Shown here one piece after another: positions 46,750-58,228 of a stretch of DNA of 64,000 nt. The notes under the pieces were generated by a model. That model saw nothing but the letters and a program-made list of their open reading frames with translations, did no database searches and was not told the origin of the DNA. The position numbers and the translations under genes were made by a program. Numbering within the stretch: the first letter of the stretch is position 1; each line of letters opens with the position of its first letter. The stretch comes from Chlamydoabsidia padenii. Lineage: Eukaryota; Mucoromycota; Mucoromycetes; Mucorales; Cunninghamellaceae. The stretch is taken from assembly GCA_025330725.1 (NCBI GenBank), contig JAIWND010000006.1, positions 620,001-684,000 on the forward strand. The letters run 5' to 3'.

Positions 46750-47904
46750 CTATGCATTGCCAAGCGATTCTGTTTTTGGTAATAGTTGGAGTTCAGCATC
46801 ATCATCAGGTTGGTGCACTTGATTGTTTTGAGATCCATGTTTTATCCATTCTATTAGGCCCACACCAAAGAGGAAGATCACTGTGAAACATACACTTGAT
46901 GTGAATCCACGTCCTATCAGTGACAACAACAAATAAAAAGGGATGAGAATGTATTGGTGAGATAGTATGATCCATTCCGACTGAGCTTACTATAGTAAGG
47001 TGCATCTAAAGATTCAAAAAAAAAAAAAAAAAAAAAAAAGTTCAGTTTCATATCCATGTGGTGTTTTTGCTTTCTTTACCTGTGACAGGCCAGAGGACAA
47101 GGGGACTCCAAGTATACATCAAGGATGAACAAGTGTTCATGATGGCAATTGCAATGGCCCTGACATCCCGGTTAATCAATAGTTCGTTTGCCCATGTCAT
47201 CACAATCTAATATTATAAAGTGGTTAATCAGAGAAGATGATATTCATCATGATCACTTACAGGTTGAGACGCCGCCAAACCAGCATGAGCCAATATAAAG
47301 CTAGTATAGAGGAATCCAAAAGGCTGGACAAAAATAGCCAGCAGACTAATAAAGAATCGAGTTAATACCCACCCCTACTTCTTCATGATGTTACTTACAT
47401 GCAGCCTACCAAACCTACAAGGGACGGAATGATGATACACCTATCAATAAAAAGAAGAATGTGTTAACATTCAGGGACAAAATCCCCGGATGAGGTACTT
47501 GCCATAAGCGAGTACCATAGTAATCACTGAAAAGTCCATTGCATAGCACTGCCACCATAGAAATAAGCATGTCAGGCTGTTAAATAGATAAATAGTTAGT
47601 AGCATGATCCTTTTTGATAGTCTTTTCATTTCATACATTACCGTTGTAAATAAATTGGCAGCAATCGCATCATATCCAGATCGTTTCGCTACAATACCAA
47701 GGACATGACTAGCACCCAGAGCCAAGTTGAGTAAAGACCAACTTGATACTAATAGATATATATACTTGTTTGTAAAGAGTGTCCTGACTACTTTTATAAA
47801 ATCCCATTTAGTTGTGCTGTCTGCCCGTCCTTCTTGAATCAATCGATGCCTTGCAAGTTCGCGTTCCTAATAACACAAAAAATGATGTAGTTCATGTTTT
47901 GTCA

Positions 47905-47937
<33 letters not shown>

Positions 47938-48969
47938 CCTACTTGCATTTTCATTTAACCATTTTGTATTGCGGATATCATCAGGTAGATACAGGTAACC
48001 AGAGACAGCCACACAAGCTGTCGAAACGCCATCGAATATAAATAACCATCGCCACCTAACAACCACATTAGTAAAAACAAAAGCTAATTCTTTTTTTTTT
48101 TCTCCCTCCTAATAAGCACACATCCCCCATTCTACCTTACCCACTAATCCCCAGAATACCATCCAGTGTTTCAAGGAAGAGTGCTTGTAAAAGACCACTA
48201 AGTGCACCACCAAGTGTTCCAAACATAGCAATGATGCATGTACGTTTTCCCAATTCCTTTTTAGTATACCAATTGCCTACTAGAAAGATAATCTTGAAGA
48301 AGAGTAAGAGTGAGTAAAAAATAACATTCATTGGACAGTTCCCCTCCTAGTATACTTACGCCAGGGAAACAACCAGCCTCGGCCAATCCTAATAAAAACC
48401 GAATGACAAAGATAGCTTGTACGGATTGAATACCAGCCATGATCAAGGTTAACAAACACCAAACGAGTTCCAAAGCAGGCAAATAGCGTGAAGGTCGATA
48501 GTGTGCCAAAAATACATTGGACGGTATTTGCATTCTACACAAAAACAAAATAACTAGTCAACAAATTTAGTCAATACATTCTATTTACAACTTACATCAA
48601 GTAGCCAGCCATGAAGCATACAAACATCACATTGTACTGAGTGCCAACGATGCCAAGTTCCTTTTCCATTCCACTGACAAAAGCCGTTCCTATCTCCCCC
48701 CCCCAACCACACGCACACGAAATGAAACAGAGTTAGTCCAAATTCATGCTGATCCATGCTTTTCTTATTTTACCCAAGTTAACATTGTCCATTGTTTTCA
48801 CCATGTTGGAAAACATGGCAAAGAGTAGCAAACGCTTATCTAAACGAGCGACCAGTTTTCGTTCTTGGTGTGGGTCAACAATATCGTCATTAGTATTGCT
48901 GATATCGGTGAGAGTAATATCATCTTCTTGTTGGAGTGGTGTCGATAATAAAGGTTGCTGATCACGCAT
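46750..48969 (-). CDS. MFS anion:cation symporter-type permease (Dal5/Tna1-like)
   Basis: Twelve exons: 48969-48774, 48689-48596, 48534-48360, 48292-48141, 48055-47947, 47866-47642, 47576-47503, 47440-47399, 47345-47261, 47206-47080, 47005-46991, 46913-46750. They give 485 residues. MFS landmarks: LDKRLLLFAMFSNMVKTMDNVNLG, NVFLAHYRPSRYLPALELVWC, FVIRFLLGLAEAGCFPG, NWYTKKELGKRTCI, GWRWLFIFDGV and WLNENERELARHRL. The set matches fungal allantoate/nicotinate-type permeases (ACS family). Two introns (after 47947 and after 47503) need GC donors (GCAAGT) to keep frame, and exon 11 is only 15 nt (DAPYY). The substrate is unknown, probably an organic anion. TTCAAATACCGC lies 77-88 bp upstream. Confidence 0.88.
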
Positions 48970-49045
48970 CCTATGAAATTGAGGATGACAAGAGAGGAAG
49001 AAAGCAAGTGGAGGAAATTTCAAGACCCCATAATTAAAGCAACAT

Positions 49046-49057
49046 TTCAAATACCGC
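49046..49057. promoter_or_regulatory. Variant bipartite element upstream of the MFS gene
   Basis: TTCAAATACCGC, 77-88 bp from the start at 48969. A second, separate element (TTTAAACCCCG, 49257-49267) serves the plus-strand neighbour. Confidence 0.4.
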
Positions 49058-49256
49058 TACTGCCACCATGTTCGAGTTTGCTTTTTTTTTTTTTTTAATA
49101 TTCATACACAAAGAAGGGGCCTCGTTAATCCATTTGCTTTTTCAAGTATAATGTTGATTTGACAGGCATCTATACTAGAGAATAAAAGTATACCATTGGT
49201 TCTTTCAGCTGTTTGAAAGATGTGGTTGCCCCTTACTTTTTTCACTTTGGGCATTA

Positions 49257-49267
49257 TTTAAACCCCG
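49257..49267. promoter_or_regulatory. Bipartite TTTAAA/CCCCG element upstream of the DMT transporter
   Basis: TTTAAACCCCG, 83-93 bp before the ATG at 49350. Confidence 0.45.
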
Positions 49268-49349
49268 AACACAGGCGCGGTTTACACAAAAAAAAAAGAA
49301 GTTTGCTCTCTTTCTCTTTCTCTTTCTCTTTCTTTTCCCCTACTTCACC

Positions 49350-50918
49350 ATGGGTATTTCGAAAACAACAAACGGTACTGCTGAAAGCCTATATACACTC
49401 TTCCATCAATTCTGCTTTATACTCACAGGTGTGGCCGCGACATTAGGCTGCCAATGGGTCTTCTATCATGGTGCTGGTTGTAAGTAGATTAATCTTGACT
49501 TATCCATCTCCTATTTAACCCTTGTTTGCAAATAGCGGGCGATAGTTATTTTACACAGCTAGCTCAGTATATTGGGGCTATTTTTGTTGGCTTACTTATT
49601 CCATCCATGTTGAAACGAAAAAGTGATCAATACGCTATGGTACCCACGAATCAGGTAAAAGGTGACAAGAAAGAAGGGGTGGAGTAGGGCATGAAATGAT
49701 ACTCACGCTTCTTATTCTTTCTTATAAGGAGCCTATTCATATGGACACATTCGACGCTATTGGTCTTGACGAACAGGATGAAAAACAACTAGATCTTTAT
49801 GTGGAAGGATCTGTTTGTCATACTACTGTCATCAAACTGTCGCTGCTAGACGTGTTTGCCAACTTTTGTGTCACACTGGGATTTGCCATCGTTGGCAGTG
49901 GGGTAAGTTACTAGACAATGAAAACAGACAAACTCATTTTTTTTTTTTTTTTTTTAGATGTATCAAGTTATCTTCTCTAGTGTGGTTGTTTGGTGTGCCA
50001 TCTTGACCTACTTTTTGATGGATCGAACTTTGACTAAGATTCAATGGTTGGCTATATTTGGTACCAGTACTGGTTTGGCTCTCTGCTCATTTGGAAATAT
50101 GGAAAATGCATCAGCCGATTCAGGTAAACTATAATGAACTTTTTCCTTTTTCTTTGGAATACTAACTTTATAACAATCCCTTTTTATGAAATCAATTAGA
50201 AAACACATCCACGTTGATCATAGGTACACTGTTGACAGTAGGTGGTACATTCCTTTATTGTAAGTAAACTAGTCTGGAGGGATGTGTGACTCCACCTATT
50301 GATTGTCTCTCTCTCTCTTTATAAAAAATAGCTTGCATTTATGTATATTCGGACTATGTACTCTCGGAACAAATACCACCACCATTACCAGCACGTATCT
50401 GCTCTTACATTGGGATGTATTCTACGGTAATATCATTGATTTGGATTTCTGTCTATACTCTTCCTCGGTACGATCAGCTAATTGATATTGGTACCACTTC
50501 CAAGTATACCGTCTTTGGTATGTATGCACTGGTAGCTCTCTCCAGTGGAACCCATTCTTGGAATTACTACGAACTGATCGATCGAACTGGCAGTGTAAGT
50601 TGGTAACAAAAGAGATTGTGTAACATGATTGTTGATACTAAATTCCTCTTTGACTGATGAATTGGATAGGTAGCCACAGGTATTTTACAAGGTCTTCGTG
50701 CTGTTCTTGTCTATGGTCTAAGTCATGCATGGTACTGCTCCTCTGATGCTGCCCAATGTAAGTAATCAAAATAAGTAGGCGGGTATTATTGTGAAAGGGA
50801 AAAAAAAAAGCTAACTGGATACTTTATTGTAGGTTTTACTGTATACAAAGGCTGTGGCTCCCTTATGGTCATTATCTGCGTCCTCATATTTACGACTGGT
50901 AACAGATCACCAAAATGA
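49350..50918 (+). CDS. DMT-superfamily (SLC35/EamA-like) transporter
   Basis: Eight exons (49350-49479, 49536-49654, 49729-49902, 49958-50123, 50200-50259, 50332-50594, 50670-50757, 50833-50918) give 361 residues, phases all closing. About ten spans are visible, for example QLAQYIGAIFVGLLIPSML, LSLLDVFANFCVTLGFAIVGSG, MYQVIFSSVVVWCAILTYFLM, IQWLAIFGTSTGLALCSFG and IIGTLLTVGGTFLYSCIYVYSDYVL. The two-fold architecture, short loops and LDVFAN...G(M)YQVIFSSVVVW pattern fit drug/metabolite transporters of the SLC35F or nucleotide-sugar type. No substrate-specific motif is recognised. The location is presumably Golgi or another endomembrane. Confidence 0.78.
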
Positions 50919-52090
50919 TTTGCTCTGGACGTGATCGGACATACTCCACCCTCTTTTAGTGTTTATAGTTAAAGTATACCCTTTCCCATCACATCTTACA
51001 ATAGCTTATCTCTCTCTCTTTCTCTCTTTTACTACTTCAAAACAATAAAACAAAAATAAAATAAACCACCAGTGTCCTTGTATCACGTACCACGATTCAA
51101 AAAAAAAAAAAAAAAAAAAAGTTGGCTGTATAATAGGAAACTTGTTTGTATGACTTCACTGTAATTTTTTATAATTGTCCCTGAAATTGAGATTTGACGG
51201 ATGGTTGCAATGTAAATAGATGACGTTTTATAAACTTTACTTTGGCCGCCATGATCCAGCGAGGAAAAAAGGAAGGAGATGTCGTGAAAACAGCAAACCT
51301 CTTTTTTACCAAGATGACCCCAAGGGAAAAGTCCAAAAAAAAAAAAAAAAAAAAAAAAAAAAGACGATGTGTACCGAGATCACAGGATCAATTAAAACCC
51401 CATTATGATGTTACTCATGTACCGTTTTATCGATCTCTTCAATGAAGCCATTCTTTTGATGATGATTGTTTATTGCACTATGATTAATATGCTAACGATT
51501 CATCATTATTAGGCATGGTGATCATTCACAAATAGCCCATACTCTTTGTTAGTGTTGAATAAACTTTTCCTTTTTCTATTTCCAGAAATAAATGAATTGA
51601 AAACAACCATGTCCTCCCCCGTGTTCACTTTCTTTGTTATTGTTGATGTCGTTCATCGATAGGCTCACATGGTATAAAGTGGAAAAAGGCGGGAATTGAA
51701 AAGGCGGGAATTGAAACTGCATGAATGGGGAACACACTGATGTCGTTTTGAAAGGGATCTCCCTACCCCCTTTTTACCCCTTTTATTCGTTATCTATCAG
51801 CTTTAGCAAAGAAAAGGGATACTCGATTAGGAAATCATACATTTATACACCTTCGGTCCATCCTTAAAGTTTAAATTCATAATAAACTAATCATGTTATG
51901 TGGTAGACTCAGTGCGTACGGATGTACAGCCTATGATAGGATAGTACAAATTTAACCGGTCAGCCAAAAAATGAAATCTATATAAAGTCTGGCTTTAATA
52001 ACATTTTTTTTTTTTTTTTTTGTTTCTTTTCCTCCCCTCACTAGGTTCCCGCCACTATTATAGAGCCCCGATCCTAATCACAAGAAATCA
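50919..52090. other. Intergenic, no gene recognised
   Basis: Contains a poly-A run near 51100-51120 and another near 51336-51362 within a short low-complexity ORF. GGCGGGAATTGAA occurs twice in tandem at 51688-51714, followed by CTGCATGAATG, the same pairing of motifs seen at 58717 and 39548. A poly-T run lies near 52005-52021, upstream of the next gene. Confidence 0.4.
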
Positions 52091-53002
52091 ATGAAATCAC
52101 CGACTTTACAGTTCAATATGATGTGTATCTCTTCCTATTCCGATGATGAAGAAGAAGATGATGGTTCCATGTCAACAGGACGAACTATGAGCTCAATATC
52201 CATCCCGCCATTGACTCTTGAAAACAGCATTCACTCTTTTTCAACTCTATCGAGTGATAACAGCTCAATACGATCATCATCGTCCTTATCAATGTCTTTT
52301 TTTCAACATGCCATGGAATCGGAGTTACAATCTAGTGTAGTTAAAAACACTTACTTTATGGACGGTGGTAATCGCTTCATATCGGTAAGTGTCATGTAAC
52401 TAATTCAAATCCCGAATTCCTTTTTTGGATTTTGACAAGATCTAACTTGCATTGATTTATTTTTATCCCCTCCCCCAAATCCCAAAAAGGTGCCGATGCT
52501 GGGAAACACCAATGCAAAAGACGGATCAAATATATCAAGATTCTTTGAGGAATGGCTAGCAAACAAACTATATTGTCACCCAGAGTCAGATTACACCATG
52601 TCAAATAATGACACCATGATGATGGAAGAGGATCAAGAATATGGCATTGTTGTTGACCAACTATTACCTATTTTACAAGATCATGTGGAATTGGTCGCTG
52701 AAGATATAATGAACAAAATGAAATCATCGACTAGCTCATGGCAAAGAAAAGGACTAGATAAAGTCATGATTAAAGTCCGTATGGGTCATGTTTATACTTA
52801 TCATTCTTTGAAAGATGGTCAGCCTTTGATTACTCAAGATATGGAAGAACTGTTTCAGCAATTCCCATTGTTTGTTGAATGTCTTGTTTATACATCGTCA
52901 TTACCATCGCATCAGTCTAATAATACTACTTCACTTTTATTAGTGGTTGAGAATGTCACGATCAATCCTGGAAACCCCTACAAAATCATGGAAGAGTTTT
53001 AA
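52091..53002 (+). CDS. Unrecognised 268-residue protein
   Basis: Two exons, 52091-52384 and 52490-53002, give 268 residues. The N-terminal third is acidic and Ser-rich (YSDDEEEDDGSMSTGRTMSS). The rest looks folded: NTYFMDGGNRFIS|VPMLGNTN across the junction, ISRFFEEWLANKLYC, VVDQLLPILQDHVELVAEDIMNKMK, GLDKVMIKVRMGHVYTYHSLKDGQPLITQDMEELFQQFPLFVECLVYTSS and VVENVTINPGNPYKIMEEF. There is no signal peptide or membrane span; a soluble nuclear or cytosolic protein is likely. The family is not recognised. The intron carries a TTCAAATCCCG copy at 52404-52414 just after the donor. The acceptor (aaaaag) is weaker than usual but keeps the frame. Confidence 0.6.
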
Positions 53003-53228
53003 CCTTGTATACCCCCCCACCCTACTCTTTTGTTTTTTTTTCCCTTTCCTTTTCCCCATCACTACTACATAATAAATAAACTACTTTCTATTTATGTATA
53101 TATGTGTCCTATTATTCGATCCAACATTACATCCACACAAATCATGATTCCATTACGATTCTTTATTAGAAGCTAAACTATATCCAATTATTCTATTACA
53201 AGCTAGTCTATTAAAGATATCGATGTTG

Positions 53229-53408
53229 TTATTTCCCTTGATTCTGTAAAAAGAAGATAAAACTTTGTTAGTTCGGATTGTGAAGAGTTGTGTTACCGAT
53301 CCCTTTTCCCACCTTGACATTTAATAGTTTCAACCAGGGTTTTTACCTTTTTGTCAACCGGCCATTTATGTAAAGACCAACCAAGTATTTTGCCAGGCAA
53401 TATCCGAT

Positions 53409-53449
<41 letters not shown>

Positions 53450-53607
53450 CAAAACAAAAAAGTGTCAGTTGCACATTCCTTCACTTTGGATACCTTCTTT
53501 CGTCAATGAGCTTGAGTGATTGTTTTAATCCAGTAACCCCCCTTTTGAAAAAAGTAAGTCTTTTGCTGTGTTATACTTACGTTCGACATGAGAGCCCTGT
53601 TCAGCAT
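53229..53607 (-). CDS. Possible 34-residue protein encoded by three exons
   Basis: Three minus-strand pieces, 53607-53581, 53409-53347 and 53243-53229, join in phase 0 at both junctions to give 34 residues: MLNRALMSN, then NRILPGKILGWSLHKWPVDK-K, then NQGK and stop. Donors are good (gtaagt, gtaaaa) and acceptors are aaaaag and ttacag. Upstream in the same frame, WYQLTYNL precedes the Met after another acceptor (gtttag), so a longer N-terminus is possible. A 39-T run fills the first intron. TTTCAAACCCCGCC at 53732-53745, about 125 bp upstream, matches the recurrent promoter element. Size and basic, amphipathic composition suggest a small mitochondrial or membrane-complex subunit, but no family is recognised. 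Confidence 0.42.
53411..53449 (+). repeat. Poly-T tract in intron
   Basis: About 39 T (poly-A on the coding strand) directly before the acceptor of the second exon of the small minus-strand gene. Confidence 0.85.
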
Positions 53608-53631
53608 CAAGTTATATGTCAATTGATACCA

Positions 53632-54113
53632 CTAAACGTACGTTTTACATGAATAGGTACAAAAAGAAGACTAAAGCGGAAAGAAAGAAGAAAGAAAAGA
53701 TTGGGGAAACCAGCAACAGGATTAATTTCATTTTCAAACCCCGCCGAAAACTCTGTCTTCCCCTCCACTGGTATTCTCATATCATATAAAGTTTCCAAGG
53801 TGCCACTCGCACATTGATAGAAAATCATCATCCTTAAGGAAGTCGGTGGCTCAGTCATTGAATAGAAGAGGCGCAAGAGCTTCAGTTCCAACCATTTTGT
53901 GGTACGACATTAGCACGCGCACAAACAAAAAACAAGCCCGCCCGCCCGCGAAAAAGTGTAAATTTTATGAACTTTTGAGGCTGTGATCCATTTTTTCCTT
54001 TTTCTTTCCTTCCTTCTTTGTTTCCCCTATTCTAATATTATATGATATTCTTAGTTTAACTCTAATATTAACACATTTCACTCTTTTAATACCTTTGTTG
54101 AACACCTACAGCC
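53632..54113. promoter_or_regulatory. Promoter regions of the small gene and the arrestin
   Basis: TTTCAAACCCCGCC at 53732-53745 (recurrent element) and a GC-rich AAGCCCGCCCGCCCGCG patch near 53934-53950, then a pyrimidine tract before the arrestin start. Confidence 0.4.
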
Positions 54114-56444
54114 ATGTTAAGTCTCAACAAATCAACAAAGACCATCGACATTGAAATTGTGGACGAAAAGTACTACTTCCCCAGTCAAAAGATTAAAGGC
54201 AAGTAAAGATAACACAACCACTATTCCTTTGACTAACTAATATTTACTCTTATATCTTTTATAGGATTTGTCCATATTCATCCCAAAAGCGCCACAAAGA
54301 CTAACCATATTGCACTCAAATTCACAGGCGACATATCACTCTCAATGAAGGATAAGGACACCATTAACCTATTTGAACAAACCAAGATTATCAACGTAAA
54401 TCTCGACGGTGGACAAGCCAAATACTGTTTAATGGAACCCAAGTTATACAGCTTTCCTTTTGAATTTGTGGTGCCTAATGATATCCAACTCCCAAGTACA
54501 ATGGAAGTAGGTCGAAAACCAGTAATGACATTCCTTATATGATTCATACTCACTCTCCTTCTTCAAACCAGTTTAACAAAAAGGTTAGAGTGCGGTATAT
54601 ACTCTCAGCCGTACACGATAAATACATGGTACCGGAATCACTTTGTCCAAAAACAGAATATCCTGTTCACATTTTGGAACTCATCGACATTAACGACAGC
54701 AAATACAAGGATCCTCATACCCAATGCTCTGAAATGTTTCTGCCCAATTCAAATCCAGTGAATCAATGTACTGTTAGGGTGTCTTTACCTCGTAAAGGGT
54801 TTACTCGTGGTAGGTATAATCTGCTTTGGGTGAAATGATGTGCTTTGTTTACTGACTTTTTTTTGTTTTTGTTTTTGTTTATATAGGTGATATTGTGCCT
54901 TTGTCCTTGGTCATCCACCATTATGAGCCATTCAGCCTTCCTCAAGCAATTGATATTAGTCTGATACGAACTGTAGAAATACAAACCAACAAGTAGGTAC
55001 TTTGTTAAATATCAATGCCATACTCATCCCCCCCTTTTATATATATATATATATATATAGAACTACTCAGGTCAAGGAAGATGTACTCAAATCATTGAAA
55101 TGCGATATAGAAATCAATGGTGTAGCTCCCTTCTCTCAGACGATCAAACAACAACTCATGATTCCATCTTCAACACCTCCTACCATCGACTTTAAGAATA
55201 AATTGATGCGGATCCAATATAAAGTCCGTGTCTGCACTCAACTCGCCATAAATCAACAACGTGATAACAAAAAGTCTACTCGAAATGGTAACTGCAAAAT
55301 GGATATCCCTATCACGGTTGGTACTTGGCCTCGGGCATCTATACCCATCGACGAAGACGACGATGACAATGACACGAACGACATTAGCTTTGAAGATACC
55401 GACTTTTTTGAAGTGACTGGCAGCATTTCTGGATCAGAAAGTAACAACAATGACAACAGCAGCGTTATAAGTGACGACCGAAGAAGCAACAGATCCTACT
55501 TATCACAACAACAACAACATCACATCGACCGATTACGAAGCACACCGGCACAGGATACTTTTTCGGCAAATCTATCATCATCCACCATTACATTGACAGC
55601 AAAATCATCACCAACAAGTCCAACCACTAATGAAATGATGGGCCGCTCTGACTCTATGGCTTCAAAATCATCCAACAAATCAAACACCTCATATTCATCC
55701 TATCGATCCAGTCAATCGTGGGATAATTCTTCAGGCACATTATCTCGAAATACATCTCTCAGCACAACAGTCTCTCTTCATGAATCATACAACAACAACG
55801 CCGCCATTGTATTAACACCAACATCTGATGCTATTGTATTGACAGCTTCTCCCAACAAGATAGGAAATCGATCTGAACAACAATCATGGTCACAACATCG
55901 TCGATCGGATACAACTGGATTGTCTATTCACTCGGTACCAACAAGTCAGCATCGACACTCTTACTCGGAAAGCGATCACACTCCGGCCTTCACTGGATCC
56001 TCTTCACATTTGAAATATCAAACAACACAAGCAACTTTTGGCAACTCGGGACACACATCACCATCACCTACTCTTTTGGCAACCTCACCAACCTCATCTT
56101 TTATGACATCATCTTCCCACCATCGGTCCTTGTCCTCGCCTCGACCGGATTTGCCTTTTACTTCTCCAACACTCATGTCATCCCCGAACGCCATTCTACT
56201 AAAACCTGTCAATGATGGTGATGTCAAAAAACAGGTTAGGACAAGTAATGAACCGACCTATGATGTCACCACCACCACCACACACCAAAGCAGCATTCAT
56301 TCGGGAAACATGGATGATGATGACGACGACGACGATGATGATGATGATGACGATAATGATTTTTTAACCATCATAAAGAGGAAACAAGAAGGATCTCTCC
56401 TGGTGGAGCAAGCTCGTTTCCAGGTGTCTGGAATGAAGATATAG
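54114..56444 (+). CDS. Alpha-arrestin (arrestin-related trafficking adaptor)
   Basis: Five exons (54114-54198, 54265-54506, 54572-54809, 54887-54992, 55061-56444) give 684 residues. The arrestin N domain starts KTIDIEIVDEKYYFPSQKIKGFVHIHPKS, followed by HIALKFTGDISLSM, LYSFPFEFVVPNDIQLPSTME and VRVRYILSAVHDKY. The C domain follows: CTVRVSLPRKGFTRGDIVPLSLVIHH, AIDISLIRTVEIQ, IDFKNKLMRIQYKVRVCTQLA and MDIPITVGTWPRA. This is the fungal alpha-arrestin layout. Such adaptors recruit Rsp5-type ubiquitin ligases to membrane transporters. The tail is very long and Ser/Thr/Asn-rich with Asp runs; clear PPxY motifs were not seen, though not searched exhaustively. Intron 1 needs a GC donor (AAAG|GCAAGT): using the adjacent GT causes a stop. 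Confidence 0.9.
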
Positions 56445-56738
56445 ATCCCCTCCTTCCTTTTAACTATTACATTATAACTAGTTGTATTATTATTTATCTT
56501 ACATTATTTTAGCTTATATACCCTCTTCTTTTTATTGTAATACATCACCCTTTATACTCATAATTTATATCTTATTAACTGCTAAGAACTAAGAGTACTT
56601 AGCTGACTTCATATCGCTAAAGTCTCAATCAGGAAACCACTACCCTACTTGTCCCTTTTTTTAAAAAACATTCTTGACTTAACTTCACCTAATAAAATTT
56701 TGGGTCTTTTAGCCATATTGCCATTTGGTCTGCCTTAA
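56445..56738. other. 3' flank of the arrestin gene
   Basis: AT-rich, no open frame before the helicase-like scrap. Confidence 0.3.
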
Positions 56739-56915
56739 ACTCTAAACCATGTTGATGTCTACTTAAAGCAAAACGTATTCGCCCATGGTCAGTTATATGT
56801 TGCATTGTCTCGTGTTACTGATCCGGCAAACCTCTATGTGGCTGTCCCATTGTCTTCTTCCTCTTCTCCATCTGATCCTTCTGCTAATAACCTGCTAATA
56901 ACGTGGTATACCTAG
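56739..56915 (+). mobile_element. Helitron / PIF1-like helicase C-terminal fragment
   Basis: An open stretch bounded by TAA upstream and TAG at 56913-56915 reads NHVDVYLKQNVFAHGQLYVA then LSRVTDPANLYVAVP. The F-x-H-G-Q-L-Y-V-A-L-S-R-V motif is the highly conserved last motif of PIF1-family helicases, and this form is typical of Helitron Rep-helicases. Nothing upstream continues the helicase, so this is a truncated relic of about 58 codons. It lies in a repeat-rich 1.8-kb gene-free stretch. Confidence 0.72.
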
Positions 56916-58228
56916 ACGTAATACTGTAGAATGTTTTTTAATGTAGTTTGTCCCATTAGTATAGTTTGTCCCTTTTACCCCATCCTTCTTTTTTTTTTTT
57001 TTTTTTTGTCAATAAACGACTGGGTCGCCGACTGGCGTCCCTTGTTGGGCTATGACGGACATTTGTATGCACTTGTTTCATGACGGGCATTGATATAGTG
57101 TAGGCATTGATTTTGGCATGATGAAAAGACTCTGGATTTTTTTTTTCAAATGTAAATTGCTCCTCTCGTAGGCTACCCCTGACAACGACACTTGGTTTGC
57201 TGGATTGGGAAATTCATGCAGAATCGGAATCTGAAATTAAAAGACCGCCTTCATTTGCATGAATTAAATTTCGCTATCTTGTGAGCCTATCATTAGGGCC
57301 AGGTGTGTGTGTGGGGGGGCAAGTATGATTAGGCGGGCCATATGGGTATATGTAAATTTGCATGAATTGGGGTTTGAATCTGCATAATCAGTGGTTGGGT
57401 GCGCTATAGAAGCAATGCTATAGAATCCATGAACTCGACTATGGACTTTGTTTTTTGGAGATTCTGGGATATCAAAGCGGTGTCAGCTGAAACTTCGTTA
57501 CTCATACTAAATTCAAAAAAAGCAACGTTTGAATAAAAGGATACTAATCTCTATTCCTCTTCTTCCTTTTCTTTTCTTTCTCTATATAACTATCAACTCC
57601 GCGACGATGAACAAAAGGTAAAGGTATCGAAAGAAGGATGAGAAAAGACTTCATTTCATGTAGTCAATCCCCGCTCTGGATGTCAATGAGGTGTGGTCTT
57701 TTTCAAATTTGCTCATTTTGTGCTCACCCATAACCATGCTGCTGCTGATTCTTCCTCTGATTCTCCTGCTCTTGCTTCTGATAACAATCCCCTACTCACA
57801 ACATCCGGGTTATGAAAACCCTTTGGGTGCACTGATTCTCTTGCTATAATATAATGACCCCAACTTGAATAATCCGGGTAGTAAAAACACATCTGACATA
57901 TAAACCCTAAGTGGCACCTTCTTTTCTTTTCCTTCTCTAAACCTTCCTTTCTATCTTATAGTAATTGGGCTTTATTTTTATTGTCTATTTTATATGTAAA
58001 CAGTCCTATATATCTATATTGTTTGGTTTTGTTATGTTGACCAATACTATCCATATTACTGTACTACATCATCTCAAGGAGGGGGGGGAAGTCTTTTTAT
58101 ATATAAGGTTGGGGCATTGTTAGAGTGTGCTCCGATCTGCATGAATTACCTCCTGAAATTGTAAACCCCGACTTCTCGACCAAAAACTATCCATCTTCTT
58201 TATTGTTTGTCTGCATGAATAAAAAAAA
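56916..58228. other. Repeat-rich gene-free stretch
   Basis: Holds dispersed repeat copy B (57119-57260), several TGCATGAAT strings (near 57270, 57359, 58137, 58212), GGCGGGCC near 57334, and a duplicated phrase (CATCCGGGTTATGAAAACCC near 57801 versus AATCCGGGTAGTAAAAACAC near 57871). No gene is recognised. Confidence 0.45.
57119..57260 (+). repeat. Dispersed repeat copy B
   Basis: Diverged partner of 18964-19110: ATGAAAAGACTCTGGATTT plus poly-T and TCAAA, a diverged 90-bp middle of equal length, then AAATTCATGCAGAATCGGAA and TGAAATTAAA. It lies a few hundred bases from the Helitron helicase scrap. Confidence 0.55.

Noticed and set aside
51220..51445. Lys-rich open frames after the DMT transporter
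   Set aside because: They read through a 27-A run with no start context, no intron and no similarity.
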